Of a stretch of 59,462 nt of DNA, positions 1 to 13,913 are shown piece by piece. Below the pieces are notes generated by a model. The model ran no database searches. It was given only the letters and a program-made list of their open reading frames with translations, and was not told where the DNA came from. Origin of the DNA: Aeromonas sobria (GTDB lineage Bacteria; Pseudomonadota; Gammaproteobacteria; Enterobacterales; Aeromonadaceae); assembly GCF_000820145.1 (NCBI RefSeq), contig NZ_CDBW01000028.1, positions 24,691-84,152 of the forward strand. Reading direction: 5' to 3'. Each line of letters opens with the position of its first letter. The stretch's first letter is position 1. A program made the translations under genes and the position numbers.

Positions 1-19
1 CCAGCTGAGCTATAACCCC
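1..19 (-). tRNA. tRNA-Ala, partial (5' part only)
   Basis: The minus strand ends here with the first 19 bases of a tRNA (acceptor 5' strand and the start of the D arm) that are identical to the two complete tRNA-Ala genes that follow. The rest, including the anticodon, lies outside the window, so the identity is inferred from this match and from the tandem arrangement. Confidence 0.75.
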
Positions 20-82
20 ACAAAGGTCGGCCTGGGTGATACACACCGCACTGCCCTGGGCACTTCATTTCAATCAGGAACC

Positions 83-158
<76 letters not shown>

Positions 159-185
159 TTTGATTCCAGATTGTTCGAGGAAAAT

Positions 186-261
<76 letters not shown>

Positions 262-306
262 AACTCACCTCGGCGCTGACGAAGTTATCTCCGGCAACGG
301 AGGCGG

Positions 307-335
307 ATGATAGGCATCGTGAGCTTTGCTGTCAA
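307..335 (-). promoter_or_regulatory. sigma-70 promoter of the tRNA-Ala array
   Basis: On the minus strand a consensus -35 TTGACA (330-335) is followed after exactly 17 bases by TATCAT (307-312). A G+C-rich discriminator follows, as is usual for stable-RNA promoters under stringent control. It points straight into the three tRNA genes. The rest of 336-689 contains no gene or repeat that I can support. Confidence 0.8.
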
Positions 336-689
336 CCCTAAAATAACTGCCATTGATTCGTTTAGTCAAAATTGCAGCAGTCCGCTGTTTTTACCAGCAA
401 GGAGCATGCTATCTCTCTGTTTTAGGTCACAAATCGGCTCAAACTCCGATCTCAAGCCACGATAGAGTGCAGCCCGTGCAGCAGGCCCTTTTCGGATGCA
501 ACGCTTCCGATCCCTTGCCTTTAGTGGCGGGCGCGCAAACAGACTCGCTCTCATCACCCCAATCAACCCTCTCCATGAACAAGAAACCCTTTCCATAAAG
601 AATGTTGCACTTGAAAACCCTTTCTATGATTTTCGTAAATTTACAACATAAAAAGTTGATCCAGCTCACAGATAGCCATAGGATCAAAC

Positions 690-705
690 CGTGACCCAGG
701 TCACA
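690..705. promoter_or_regulatory. CRP-like binding site
   Basis: The sequence CGTGA-CCCAGG-TCACA matches the CRP consensus TGTGA-N6-TCACA at nine of ten positions. It lies 38 bases upstream of the start codon of the small gene at 743, close to a CATAAA that may be the -10 element. Whether it activates or represses cannot be told from spacing alone. Confidence 0.55.
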
Positions 706-742
706 CACCATAACCATAAATGACAGAGCGATGAGGTAAACC

Positions 743-862
743 ATGTTTGAGAATCTGGCAGTCCTGTTCCGCCTCAAGGGCGCAACCACCAAGAGCGGCA
801 TTGTAGAGAAAGATGCCTATGCCCCGTCCACCCGTGAATACTACTTTCGCTACGGCAAGTAA
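743..862 (+). CDS. unknown 39-residue protein
   Basis: A 39-codon reading frame begins with MFENLAVLFRLKGATT and ends REYYFRYGK. The start is supported by a GATGAGG Shine-Dalgarno sequence seven bases ahead. A CRP-like site lies just upstream and a terminator hairpin at 994-1013 closes the unit, so it looks like a complete monocistronic gene. The protein has a mixed hydrophobic start, a basic middle and an aromatic C-terminus; it has no clear membrane helix or signal peptide. I do not recognise the family. The promoter, RBS and terminator together make it more credible than a random short frame. Confidence 0.6.
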   Translation: MFENLAVLFRLKGATTKSGIVEKDAYAPSTREYYFRYGK

Positions 863-993
863 GCCGTGAAAGTATTTCACTAATAACAGTAATAAAACTA
901 CATCACGCACATCCTATCGCAGCGCCATCCAGGTGCTGTCCTGTCCCGGCCAGAGAGAGTCCTCGGCCAAACCTGAACTCCACCAAACGAGAA

Positions 994-1013
994 TGGGGCC
1001 CACAGGCCCCATC
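994..1013. terminator. bidirectional hairpin between the 743 gene and the GH19 chitinase
   Basis: ATGGGGCC-CACA-GGCCCCAT forms an 8-bp GC-rich stem. On the plus strand it is followed by CTTTTATT, which suits termination of the small gene at 743. On the minus strand it sits 27 bases after the chitinase stop codon but has a poorer T-run. Confidence 0.75.
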
Positions 1014-1039
1014 TTTTATTGCATTGGCTCATTGCCGGA

Positions 1040-2971
1040 TCACAGCTTGATCCAGGCATCGCTCCATGCGGTTCCCTTGCCTGGCTCATAAGCCCAGGCT
1101 GCACCGGAACACCAGCCGGTGTAGGGATGCGGTTTGCACTCGTAGCTGGCGCCGCCATTGCTCACGCGCTCGCCCGCTTTATAGGGAGTGCCCGCCTTGT
1201 AGGCCGGGTAGTCACCATCCGGTGGGGTTACACCCCCCTCTTCCCCTTTAACCAGCAGGGCGTGGTTAGCACTGCGACTCAGGCTCCCTTCGTCGGTCAC
1301 CGTCAGCTTGATAGCCAGCTTGGTATCGGTGGCCGGCTGGGGCAGGGTCAGCTCCAGCGTAACCTGATCCAGTGCCGGAGCGGAGGCGCCGGCAGGCAGG
1401 GTCCAGGCATACGCCAGCGGCTTGCCTTCCGGATCGCTGGAATGCTGCGCGGAGAGGGTGACCTTGCTGCCGCCTTCGGCTTGCGCCGGGCCAGTGATGC
1501 TGGCCACCGGTGGCAGGTTGGTACCACCGCCATTGTCTTCAATCACCACCTCGGGATAGAAATGCTGGATGCAGCGGGTGTAATCCCCCTCCTTGAAGGC
1601 GCTGAAACGGGTCTGGTAACCCACCAGCTTGCACGCATAGCTCTTGCCGCCGTTCGGGTTCTCGGCCACATAGCTCCAGTCCTGCTCCCAATAGATAGGC
1701 AGGGCACCGGCGCCTTCGTTGTCAAAGTACTTCATCCCTTTGCAACCCAGCACTTCGTCAGCCGGTACCGGCACGGCGAGGTAGTTGGCAAACTCGCGGT
1801 AGTAGTTGATACGGTTCTGGGACTGGGCATGCTCGGCATTGCCGCCACACTCAACGCCACCGTTGATGATCTGGGTAGTCACCCCGAAACCGGGTACCAG
1901 ACCGTTCTGCTTGTCATGGTCGTTCGGCTGCCAGGTGCCGTCGATGACGTGCAACATGGAAGGCTTGGGCGGCTGCGGATAGGTATAGAAGAACACCGCA
2001 CTGGCGAGGTTCAACCAGCTGTCAGCCACCAGCTCCGGCTGATCGAGCAGGGTGCGCACCGTGCCAAACATCGCCTCGGAGAAGGGGCCGTAGTTGTAGT
2101 TGTAAGAGAGCTGCTTGGCACCACGACCGAAATAGCTCTTGAACTCGCCATTATCGAAGGTGCCGCATGGCCACTGCTGACCCTGCCATACGCTGGGGCT
2201 GCACTCGGCGTTGTAGCCGCCACGCATCGCTTCGGTCCAGCCCATCTCACGGACATAGACCAGCGCCTGACGCCATTCGGCTTCCGGACGCCAGCTCTCG
2301 TGGCCACCGGTCTCCTGAGCGAAGTGGGCAAACATGGTCGCCAGGGTCTTGCGACAGATAGCCTCGGCATCGCGACCATCGCTGTAGTTGCTGCACAGGG
2401 CCGGGAACTTGGCCGCCGCCTGCAGCAGACCACGGTAGCTGTACTCGGGGGCACGCAGGGGGAACAGGTAGTTGAACTGGCTCTCGCTGAGCAGGCTCTC
2501 CACCAGCTTGACGTTATCCGGGTTGTCGGCTCGGCCCGCTTGTACCGCTTCCACCACCAGATTGTCGCGGGTGGCGATGGATGCCTTGACCGCGGCCATC
2601 CCGGGGAAGTCGGTCAACGTCTGCTCTTTGGCATCCAGCTCTGCCTGGCTCATATAAACAGGAGCGGTGCTGCCATCCGGCGGTGTAGGTGTGGGTGTTG
2701 GCGGAGTGGGCTTGTCATCACCGTCGCCATTGTCCGGCGGGGTCACTTCACCTTCGCCGATCAGCTTCCACGGGGTATCCCACTCGTCGGCGGCCGCCAT
2801 GCCGGGGGTCTGGCCCGGGTTGACCCACCACTTGGCTTCAAATACCTGGCCGTTGTAGTTGACCTGGCTACCGCCCGGATAGGATTTGTTAATGTTGTAT
2901 GCCTCAGCCGCCCACAGGTGGCCACTGAGCATCAATCCGGCAAGCAGAAGGGTGATGCGATTTTTTTTCAT
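1040..2971 (-). CDS. GH19 chitinase with N- and C-terminal chitin-binding modules
   Basis: A secreted 643-residue endochitinase. The start at 2971 gives MKKNRITLLLAGLMLSGHLWAAEA, a clean signal peptide preceded by AAGAGAG; an in-frame start 33 bases upstream would spoil it. Residues 25-72 form a CBM5/12-like module (NYNGQVFEAKWWVNPGQ). A Pro/Thr-rich linker (about 78-102) leads to the GH19 domain (about 105-480) with HFAQETGGH (candidate acid E220) and the family signature SYFGRGAKQLSYNYNYG. A PKD-like domain (LPPVASITGPAQ onward) and a second CBM with GERVSNGGASYECKPH complete the protein. It lies 78 bases after chiA-1 with a terminator between, so it is probably transcribed partly by read-through. 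GH19 adds a fold and mechanism different from the two GH18 enzymes upstream. Confidence 0.92.
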   Translation of the reverse strand: MKKNRITLLLAGLMLSGHLWAAEAYNINKSYPGGSQVNYNGQVFEAKWWVNPGQTPGMAAADEWDTPWKLIGEGEVTPPDNGDGDDKPTPPTPTPTPPDGSTAPVYMSQAELDAKEQTLTDFPGMAAVKASIATRDNLVVEAVQAGRADNPDNVKLVESLLSESQFNYLFPLRAPEYSYRGLLQAAAKFPALCSNYSDGRDAEAICRKTLATMFAHFAQETGGHESWRPEAEWRQALVYVREMGWTEAMRGGYNAECSPSVWQGQQWPCGTFDNGEFKSYFGRGAKQLSYNYNYGPFSEAMFGTVRTLLDQPELVADSWLNLASAVFFYTYPQPPKPSMLHVIDGTWQPNDHDKQNGLVPGFGVTTQIINGGVECGGNAEHAQSQNRINYYREFANYLAVPVPADEVLGCKGMKYFDNEGAGALPIYWEQDWSYVAENPNGGKSYACKLVGYQTRFSAFKEGDYTRCIQHFYPEVVIEDNGGGTNLPPVASITGPAQAEGGSKVTLSAQHSSDPEGKPLAYAWTLPAGASAPALDQVTLELTLPQPATDTKLAIKLTVTDEGSLSRSANHALLVKGEEGGVTPPDGDYPAYKAGTPYKAGERVSNGGASYECKPHPYTGWCSGAAWAYEPGKGTAWSDAWIKL

Positions 2972-3007
2972 TATTATTGCTCTCTTAACTTTATTAGCAG
3001 ACAAAAA

Positions 3008-3027
3008 CGGGGTCTAAACAGACCCCG
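3008..3027 (-). terminator. terminator after chiA-1
   Basis: On the minus strand CGGGGTC-TGTTTA-GACCCCG is followed by TTTTTGTC, a typical intrinsic terminator. It lies between chiA-1 and the GH19 gene and probably lowers the expression of the latter. Confidence 0.85.
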
Positions 3028-3049
3028 CCACAATCATAATGATGTCAAC

Positions 3050-5853
<2,804 letters not shown>

Positions 5854-6324
5854 CACAACTTTATTCTCGGCGATAAATAATCGCTGATTGACTATATGGG
5901 TATTCAAGGGGTTAAGCAAATCCGACCATTGCCTTTTCCCACGAAAAAAACGTCACAAGCATTTAATTTATAAGGATTAATTGTTTAAAAACAGATGATT
6001 GAAACATACACTTTGTTCACAACAACAGAGGCCATGGCTTGGGCATGGATCGAGCCATAAAATAAACCGATAAAAAACAATAACTAACAAAATTGTCATT
6101 TGTGAGATGCCGAATTGATAGTGGTTTTCTCACCGCCCTTTTGTCACCGACCCCGCAAGCCCCTCCCCACCAGGTTGACCATTCAGATACGACAAAATTG
6201 TTCGTTTGACTTTACGCCCGGGACCGTAACGACCGCCCCCAACCAAAAAGTGGCATTGTGGCCAACTGAATGTCAGAACGCTGTGGTGTAAAGAGGCGCT
6301 GGCACTGATTGCCAGACAAAAAAA
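5854..6324. other. intergenic region upstream of chiA-1
   Basis: This stretch between the two chitinase genes holds the chiA-1 promoter (see riboswitch entry). The remainder is AT-rich at 5900-6120 and more mixed to 6320. I see no further gene, repeat or clear binding site in it. Confidence 0.5.
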
Positions 6325-6347
6325 CGGGGCATGACTGGCATGCCCCG
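6325..6347 (-). terminator. terminator after chiA-2
   Basis: On the minus strand CGGGGCATG-CCAGT-CATGCCCCG is followed by seven T residues. It is a strong intrinsic terminator 19 bases after the chiA-2 stop, which makes chiA-1 and chiA-2 separate transcription units. Confidence 0.93.
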
Positions 6348-6365
6348 CGACCATTCAACTCTTGT

Positions 6366-8972
<2,607 letters not shown>

Positions 8973-8993
8973 CTATTTCGTTATGTAGGCAAC

Positions 8994-9010
8994 GAAAAGG
9001 GCGACGCCCT
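8994..9010 (-). terminator. possible leader terminator of chiA-2
   Basis: In the chiA-2 leader the minus strand reads AGGGC-GTC-GCCCT followed by TTTCGTTG (with one T of the stem, TTTT). It is a short hairpin with a T-run between the riboswitch and the start codon, and could be the expression platform. The stem is short, so confidence is low. Confidence 0.4.
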
Positions 9011-9062
9011 GACAGGTAACCCAGAAGCAGTGCGGCCTCTTGGCAAAGGTGCACAACAACCT

Positions 9063-9143
9063 GTGGTGGCCCCGCTATCTCAAGTACGGCTCATCCCTGG
9101 ACCGGAAGCTTTGCGTCCCGATCTCGCGATCGGTTTGCCCTTT
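9063..9143 (-). ncRNA. GEMM-I cyclic-di-GMP riboswitch, chiA-2 leader
   Basis: The minus strand shows GGGCAAACC, a P2 hairpin CCGATC-GCGA-GATCGG (GNRA loop), GGGACGCAAAGCTTCCGG, then GAGATAGCGGGGCCACC. The core bases equal those of the chiA-1 riboswitch, while the stems differ in sequence and keep pairing (GAAA versus GCGA loop), which argues for selection on structure. A TATAGT -10 box (9180-9185) is placed as in the chiA-1 leader. The segment able to pair with GGCCACC in copy 1 is not conserved here, so the switching mechanism may differ. Confidence 0.9.
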
Positions 9144-9347
9144 AGCTACTTCATTCGCGATAAAAATAATCGCATCCCGACTATAGAGTGAGCGGATCAG
9201 GTGCGCTACTGTCGACTTTCACAACAAGTGGCTGACCAGAATGGCTATCGGTCGTTATCACACGAAATAGTGAAGGGATCATCGCCAATCCGGGGCCATG
9301 TATGACGAACCACCATGACGATGGTTGTCACCATATTTGTGCGGTTT

Positions 9348-9363
9348 TGTGAACCGGTTCACG
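9348..9363. promoter_or_regulatory. CRP-like palindrome
   Basis: TGTGA-ACCGGT-TCACG lies 20 bases past the histidine kinase stop codon and about 180 bases upstream of the chiA-2 transcription start. It contains a 14-base perfect palindrome. CRP control of chitinases would be reasonable, but the distance is large. The rest of 9186-9383 shows nothing else that I can support. Confidence 0.45.
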
Positions 9364-9383
9364 GCTTGCCGCCCCGGATGCGG

Positions 9384-12300
9384 CTATCGCAGCAGCAGGC
9401 TGTTCATCAGCGCCCGCAGTTTGAGCGGTTTGACCGGCTTGCTGATGTAGCCATACCCCCGCTCGCGGATCTGCGCCTGCAACTCGCTCTTGCGATCGGC
9501 ACTGATGATGATGCCTCCCAGCTCGTCGCCACACACCCGTTGCAGGGCAGCCAGCGCCTCCAGCCCGGTCTTGCAATCGTCGAGGTGATAGTCAGAGAGC
9601 ACCAGCTTGGGCACAAACCCGTCTGCCACCTGCGCCTCGGCTTCGGCCAGATCGACAGCGCAGCGCACCTCGCAGCCCCAACGGCTAAGCAGGGTGCTCA
9701 TGGCGGTCAGAATGTCCCGCTCGTTGTCGATGCAGAGCACGGTCACCCCTTCCAGCTGGCTGTCGCGCACTACCGGCGCCGCCAGCTGATGAGCTGTGAC
9801 CTGTCGGGTCGCCAGATTAAGGGTCACCGCAAAGACCGACCCCTTGCCCGGCCAGCTCTGCAGGGTGAGCTGATGACCGAGCACCTGCGAGATGCCGCGG
9901 GCGATGGCGAGACCCAGACCCAGCCCCTGCTCCTTGGCGGTGCGGGAGTGATCGAGGCGGGAGAACTCGTCGAAAATTGCCTCCTGCTTATCCTGCGGGA
10001 TGCCGGGGCCGTTGTCCCACACCTCGATGCGGATCTTCTCCCCAAACCGGCGACAACCGAGCAGCACCCGGCCAGCCGGGTTGTAGCGAAACGCATTGGT
10101 GAGGAAGTTCTGCAGCACCCGCCGCAGCAGCCGCACATCGCTGTGTACTGCATGCTTGCTCTCCACCACCGAGAAGTGGATTCCCCCCGCCTGCGCCAGC
10201 ACGCCAAACTCCGCCTTGAGGTTGTCGAACAGATCGCGCAAGGCAAAATCGAGCTTTTTGGCCTTGAACTTGCCCGCTTCGAGCCGCGAGATATCGAGCA
10301 GATCGGTGATGAGATCTTCGGTCGCCCCCAATGCATCGTCGATATGGCGGGCGATGCGGGCCTGATCACCAGATGCTGGCAGCATCTCCAACAGGGAGGA
10401 GGTAAACAGCTTGGCGGCATTGAGAGGCTGAGTCAGATCGTGGCTGACCGCCGCCAGAAAACGGCTCTTGGAGTGGTTGGCCCGCTCCACCTGCTGGTTC
10501 ACCAGCAGCAGCTGGCGGTTGAGTTCGGAGAGCTCGTGGGTGCGCTCGGCCACCCGCGCCTCCAGATGTTCGTTCGCTTCGCGCAGCACCCGTTCCGCAT
10601 CGCGAAACGGGGTGATGTCGGTAAAGGTCATGACGAAACCACCGGCGGGCATAGGGTTGCCCTGCATCTCGATAACCCGCCCGTCCGGGCGCTCTCGCGC
10701 CGAGATATGGGCGCTGCCGCGCTTCATAAAGGCGACCCGCCGTGCCACATGGTCCTCGATATCGCCGGGGCCACAGAGCCCCTGCTCGGCGTTGTAGCGG
10801 ATGATCTGCTCGATGGAGCGCCCCGCCTGAATAAGCCCCGGAGGATAGTGGAACAGCTCGATGTAGCGGCGATTCCAGGCCACCAGCCTGAGCTCCCGAT
10901 CCACCACAGAGATCCCCTGCCCGATATGCTCGATCGCCCCCTGCAGCAGGCCGCGGTTGAAGCGAAACACGTCGGAGGCCTCATCGACAATGGTGGCAAT
11001 CTCCTCCAGTTGCATGTTGCGCCCCTGCAGGGCCGAGGCGAGCACCAACCGCGCCGACGAGGTGCCAAATACCCCTGCCAGCAGCCGCTCGGTGTGGGCG
11101 ATCAGCTCGGCCGAAGCCTGCATCTGGGGCGCCAAGGTGCCGCCCCGCTCACCGGCGAAGCGGCCAAAGGCGCGCTTAACCCGGCTCGAACCGACGAAGC
11201 GAGCCGCCAGCATCTCCAGCTCCTTGACCGAGACCCGCGCCTGATAGAGGGCGGCGGTATCACGGCTCGGCTTGCCGACGAAGTTGGCCGCTTGCAGCCG
11301 CTCGCTCACCGCCGGGCGCGACAGCAGGGAACCCACCACGTAGCCGAGCAGGTTGAGCACGAGACTCAGGAAGATGCACCAGGCGCCCAGGCTAAGATCG
11401 CGAAACGCGGGCCAGTCCGGCGGTGCCAGCAGCTCGGCCAGCGGTGAACCGGCCAGCAACCCGCTCTCCACCAGCAGGGTCACGAACCAGAGACTCACCC
11501 CGAGGAAGAGACCAAGATAGACCCCCTTGCGATTGCCGTGGCGCCAGTAGAGACCGAGCAGCAGGGCCGGCGCAAACTGGGCCACTGCGCCAAACGAGAG
11601 ATAGCCGATGCGGGAGAGACTGGTGAGATCACCGAGCCAGAGGTAGAGCCCCCAGGCCGCCAGCAAGATCAGCAGGATGGCGCCACGGCGCACCTGCAGC
11701 AGCAGCCGCACCAGCCGCTCGTCGCGCCCCTGCCGCCAAAAACGGCGCAGCAGCACCGGCAGCACCAGATCGTTGCTCACCATGATCGCCAGCGCTATGG
11801 TGCAGACGATCACCATGCCGGTGGCCGCCGAGGTGCCGCCGAGAAAGGCCAGCATCGCCATACCATCAAAACCGAGGGCCATCGGCAGGCTGATCACATA
11901 GGTGTCAGAAGCCACCTCAGCCCCCAGCCACAGCTTGCCCGCCAGCGCCAGTGGCCAGATAAAGAGCCCCATCACGAACAGGTAGAGCGGGAAGATCCAG
12001 CGCGCCCAGTGGAGATCCTGCCCCTGATTGTTCTCCACCACAGTCACATGAAACTGGCGCGGCAGGCAGATGACGGCGCACATCGCCAGTACCGTATAGA
12101 TGGCGAGCTCCAGCAGGTTGCCGGGGCTCACCGCCATCACCTGCGTAAAGAAGTCGCGGGTCACCTGCTCGTGGGCAACGCCGGGTTTGCTCAAAATCAG
12201 CCATAGGGCAAAGCCCCCCACCGCGATAAAGGCCAGCAGCTTCACCACCGATTCGAAGGCGATGGCCACCACCATCCCCCTGTGGTGCTCGGTGGCATCG

Positions 12301-12839
12301 AGATGGCGAGTACCGAACAGGATGCTGAACAGCGCCAACAGCAGAGTGACCCCGAGCGCCAGCTCGCTGGTGTTGCTGGTCGGGCTGATGCCACCGCTAT
12401 TGACCATCAGCAGATCCAGCCCGGTGACGATGGCTTTGAGCTGCAACACCAGATAGGGGAGGATCCCCATGATGGCGATGAGAGAGATCACCATGGCGAG
12501 CCGCTGGGATTTGCCGTAACGGGCAGCGATAAAGTCGGCGATGGAGGTGATGTGCTCGCGCTTGGCCACCAGAATGAGGCGAGCCAGCAGCCGCCAGCCA
12601 AACAGAAAGACCAGCATGGGGCCAAGGTAGATGGGCACCGGCGACCAGGGGGATTCACTCGCCTGCCCCACGGTGCCGAAGAAGGTCCAGGAGGTGCAGT
12701 AGACCGCCAGCGACAGACTGTAGAGCAGCGGTTGCCCCTTGAGACGGTGCCGTTTGTGCTTGTCTGCCACGAAGGCGATCAGAAACAGCAGCCCCAGATA
12801 GGTGAGCGACAATCCGATCAGCAGCCATCCCTGGTGCAT
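9384..12839 (-). CDS. hybrid histidine kinase with N-terminal sodium/solute symporter domain (CrbS/MxtR-like)
   Basis: A 1151-residue membrane sensor. The start MHQGWLLIGLSLTYLG at 12839 has AAGGAG six bases ahead. Residues about 1-480 are an SLC5/SSS-type 12-13-helix transporter domain. A linker, then a PAS domain (QGISVVDRELRLVAWNRRYIELF), a coiled coil (EHLEARVAERTHELSEL), and the HisKA box FLAAVSHDLTQPLNAAKLF (His about residue 800) follow. The HATPase has N (NAFRYNP), G1 (DNGPGIP) and G2 (GLGLGLAIA) boxes. The C-terminal receiver domain carries LSDYHLDD (Asp about 1082). The layout matches CrbS of Vibrio and MxtR/CbrA of Pseudomonas, which control acetate or carbon/nitrogen use. No partner response regulator is adjacent. 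Signal and target are not deducible here. Confidence 0.9.
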   Translation of the reverse strand: MHQGWLLIGLSLTYLGLLFLIAFVADKHKRHRLKGQPLLYSLSLAVYCTSWTFFGTVGQASESPWSPVPIYLGPMLVFLFGWRLLARLILVAKREHITSIADFIAARYGKSQRLAMVISLIAIMGILPYLVLQLKAIVTGLDLLMVNSGGISPTSNTSELALGVTLLLALFSILFGTRHLDATEHHRGMVVAIAFESVVKLLAFIAVGGFALWLILSKPGVAHEQVTRDFFTQVMAVSPGNLLELAIYTVLAMCAVICLPRQFHVTVVENNQGQDLHWARWIFPLYLFVMGLFIWPLALAGKLWLGAEVASDTYVISLPMALGFDGMAMLAFLGGTSAATGMVIVCTIALAIMVSNDLVLPVLLRRFWRQGRDERLVRLLLQVRRGAILLILLAAWGLYLWLGDLTSLSRIGYLSFGAVAQFAPALLLGLYWRHGNRKGVYLGLFLGVSLWFVTLLVESGLLAGSPLAELLAPPDWPAFRDLSLGAWCIFLSLVLNLLGYVVGSLLSRPAVSERLQAANFVGKPSRDTAALYQARVSVKELEMLAARFVGSSRVKRAFGRFAGERGGTLAPQMQASAELIAHTERLLAGVFGTSSARLVLASALQGRNMQLEEIATIVDEASDVFRFNRGLLQGAIEHIGQGISVVDRELRLVAWNRRYIELFHYPPGLIQAGRSIEQIIRYNAEQGLCGPGDIEDHVARRVAFMKRGSAHISARERPDGRVIEMQGNPMPAGGFVMTFTDITPFRDAERVLREANEHLEARVAERTHELSELNRQLLLVNQQVERANHSKSRFLAAVSHDLTQPLNAAKLFTSSLLEMLPASGDQARIARHIDDALGATEDLITDLLDISRLEAGKFKAKKLDFALRDLFDNLKAEFGVLAQAGGIHFSVVESKHAVHSDVRLLRRVLQNFLTNAFRYNPAGRVLLGCRRFGEKIRIEVWDNGPGIPQDKQEAIFDEFSRLDHSRTAKEQGLGLGLAIARGISQVLGHQLTLQSWPGKGSVFAVTLNLATRQVTAHQLAAPVVRDSQLEGVTVLCIDNERDILTAMSTLLSRWGCEVRCAVDLAEAEAQVADGFVPKLVLSDYHLDDCKTGLEALAALQRVCGDELGGIIISADRKSELQAQIRERGYGYISKPVKPLKLRALMNSLLLR

Positions 12840-12933
12840 CGATAACTCCTTGTCCATGTTGAGTTTTTGTATACAACCTCGCCAGTCTAGAGAGGCAGCA
12901 GCCAAAAGTCATCCCCTTCGGACAGATTGAAAT

Positions 12934-13014
12934 TATCGTTTTTCAATAAGTTTTGCCTTGACTGTATATCGTAAAACGATAAACATTCGCCCATCTGCAT
13001 ATTGATAAACAATA
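12934..13014. promoter_or_regulatory. three phased operator-like palindromes
   Basis: Three 15-bp sites fit TATYG-N5-CRATA: 12934-12948 (TATCG...CAATA), 12967-12981 (TATCG...CGATA) and 13000-13014 (TATTG...CAATA). Their centres are exactly 33 bp apart. The middle one fills the spacer between a -35 TTGACT (12958-12963) and a weak -10 AAACAT (12981-12986). They precede the DUF2975/HTH operon and probably bind the small HTH protein encoded at 13697 (inference). Confidence 0.65.
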
Positions 13015-13063
13015 AACTTAAAACCATTCCGCCAGCGGGATGGCGCCCACCATGAGGTTCATG

Positions 13064-13687
13064 ATGAGAACGACCAAACTTGAACGCCTGAGCGTTCTGA
13101 TCGAGTGGCTGCTGCTGTTTGCCCTGCTCGCCACCCCCACCATTACCCTGATGGAGACCTGGTCCCACCTGTTGGGCGGCAATGACCTGCTGCAAGAGGA
13201 GCTCAACCAGATCATCCACAGCAGCGGCTCGCACATTCTCAACGGCGTGCCGCTGGCCAATGGTGAAACGCCATCCCTCGACCTCATCCCGCAGCCCCCC
13301 CTTACCATGGCCGACTATCCGCTGCGCACCGCCAACCGGCTGCTCGGCACCCTGGTGCAGTTGCTGCCGGATCTGGTCTTCATGCTGATGCTGTGGCAAC
13401 TGCGTCAGCTGTTTCGTGGCTACCGCGCCGGTCTGCTCTTCACCTTCGAGCAGATCCGCCGCTATCGGCAGATCGGTGTGCTGCTCTGTGTATCCTTCCT
13501 GGTCGAGCTGATCCAGACCCCCTTGCTCGATACCGTCCTCACCATGAGCGGCCCCGAGATACATGGCTCCGTCTCTATCAGCTCGTCCGATTTCCGGCTG
13601 CTGCTAGCGGGACTCATCGTACTGGCGCTGGCACTGGTGATGCGCGAGGCCAAACTGCTGGCCGACGAACAGCAACTGACGGTGTAA
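13064..13687 (+). CDS. DUF2975 family membrane protein
   Basis: A roughly 207-residue protein with about four hydrophobic segments (LLLFALLATPTITLM; LVQLLPDLVFMLML; IGVLLCVSFLVELI; LLLAGLIVLALALV). This is the layout of DUF2975 proteins, which are regularly encoded next to a small YozG-type HTH regulator, as here. I chose the start MRTTKLERLSV at 13064 because GAGG lies six bases ahead; an upstream ATG at 13040 has no ribosome site. The HTH gene follows after nine bases, so the two form an operon. Function is unknown; it may be a membrane partner that sequesters or signals to the HTH protein. Confidence 0.75.
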   Translation: MRTTKLERLSVLIEWLLLFALLATPTITLMETWSHLLGGNDLLQEELNQIIHSSGSHILNGVPLANGETPSLDLIPQPPLTMADYPLRTANRLLGTLVQLLPDLVFMLMLWQLRQLFRGYRAGLLFTFEQIRRYRQIGVLLCVSFLVELIQTPLLDTVLTMSGPEIHGSVSISSSDFRLLLAGLIVLALALVMREAKLLADEQQLTV

Positions 13688-13696
13688 GGGGAGCCT

Positions 13697-13906
13697 ATGT
13701 CCATCATCATCCGGCTCGATGCCCTGCTGGCCGAACGCAAGATGACAGCCCGCGAGCTGGCCCAGCGCATCGACATCACCGAGGCCAACCTCTCGATCCT
13801 CAAAAATGGCCACGCCAAAGCGGTGCGCTTCTCCACCCTGGAGGCCATCTGCCGTGAACTCAAATGCCAGCCCGGCGATCTGCTGGGCTACGAGCAGGAG
13901 CGCTAA
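13697..13906 (+). CDS. small Xre/Cro-type HTH regulator (YozG-like)
   Basis: A 69-residue protein that is almost only an HTH_3 domain: RLDALLAERKMTARELAQRI, then DITEANLSILKNGHAKAV with the recognition helix, ending CQPGDLLGYEQER, the usual end of the YozG/PF13443 family. The start ATG has AGGGGAGCC ahead. It is co-transcribed with the DUF2975 gene and is the best candidate to bind the three phased palindromes at 12934-13014. Confidence 0.88.
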   Translation: MSIIIRLDALLAERKMTARELAQRIDITEANLSILKNGHAKAVRFSTLEAICRELKCQPGDLLGYEQER

Positions 13907-13913
13907 CCCCCTT

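Noticed and set aside
6120..6320. Short minus-strand frames between the chitinase genes
   Set aside because: They lack ribosome sites, stops are frequent and the region is better explained as untranslated spacer.
9315..11447. A 710-codon open frame antisense to the histidine kinase
   Set aside because: The kinase frame has complete H, N, G and receiver motifs; the mirror frame has no protein-like pattern.
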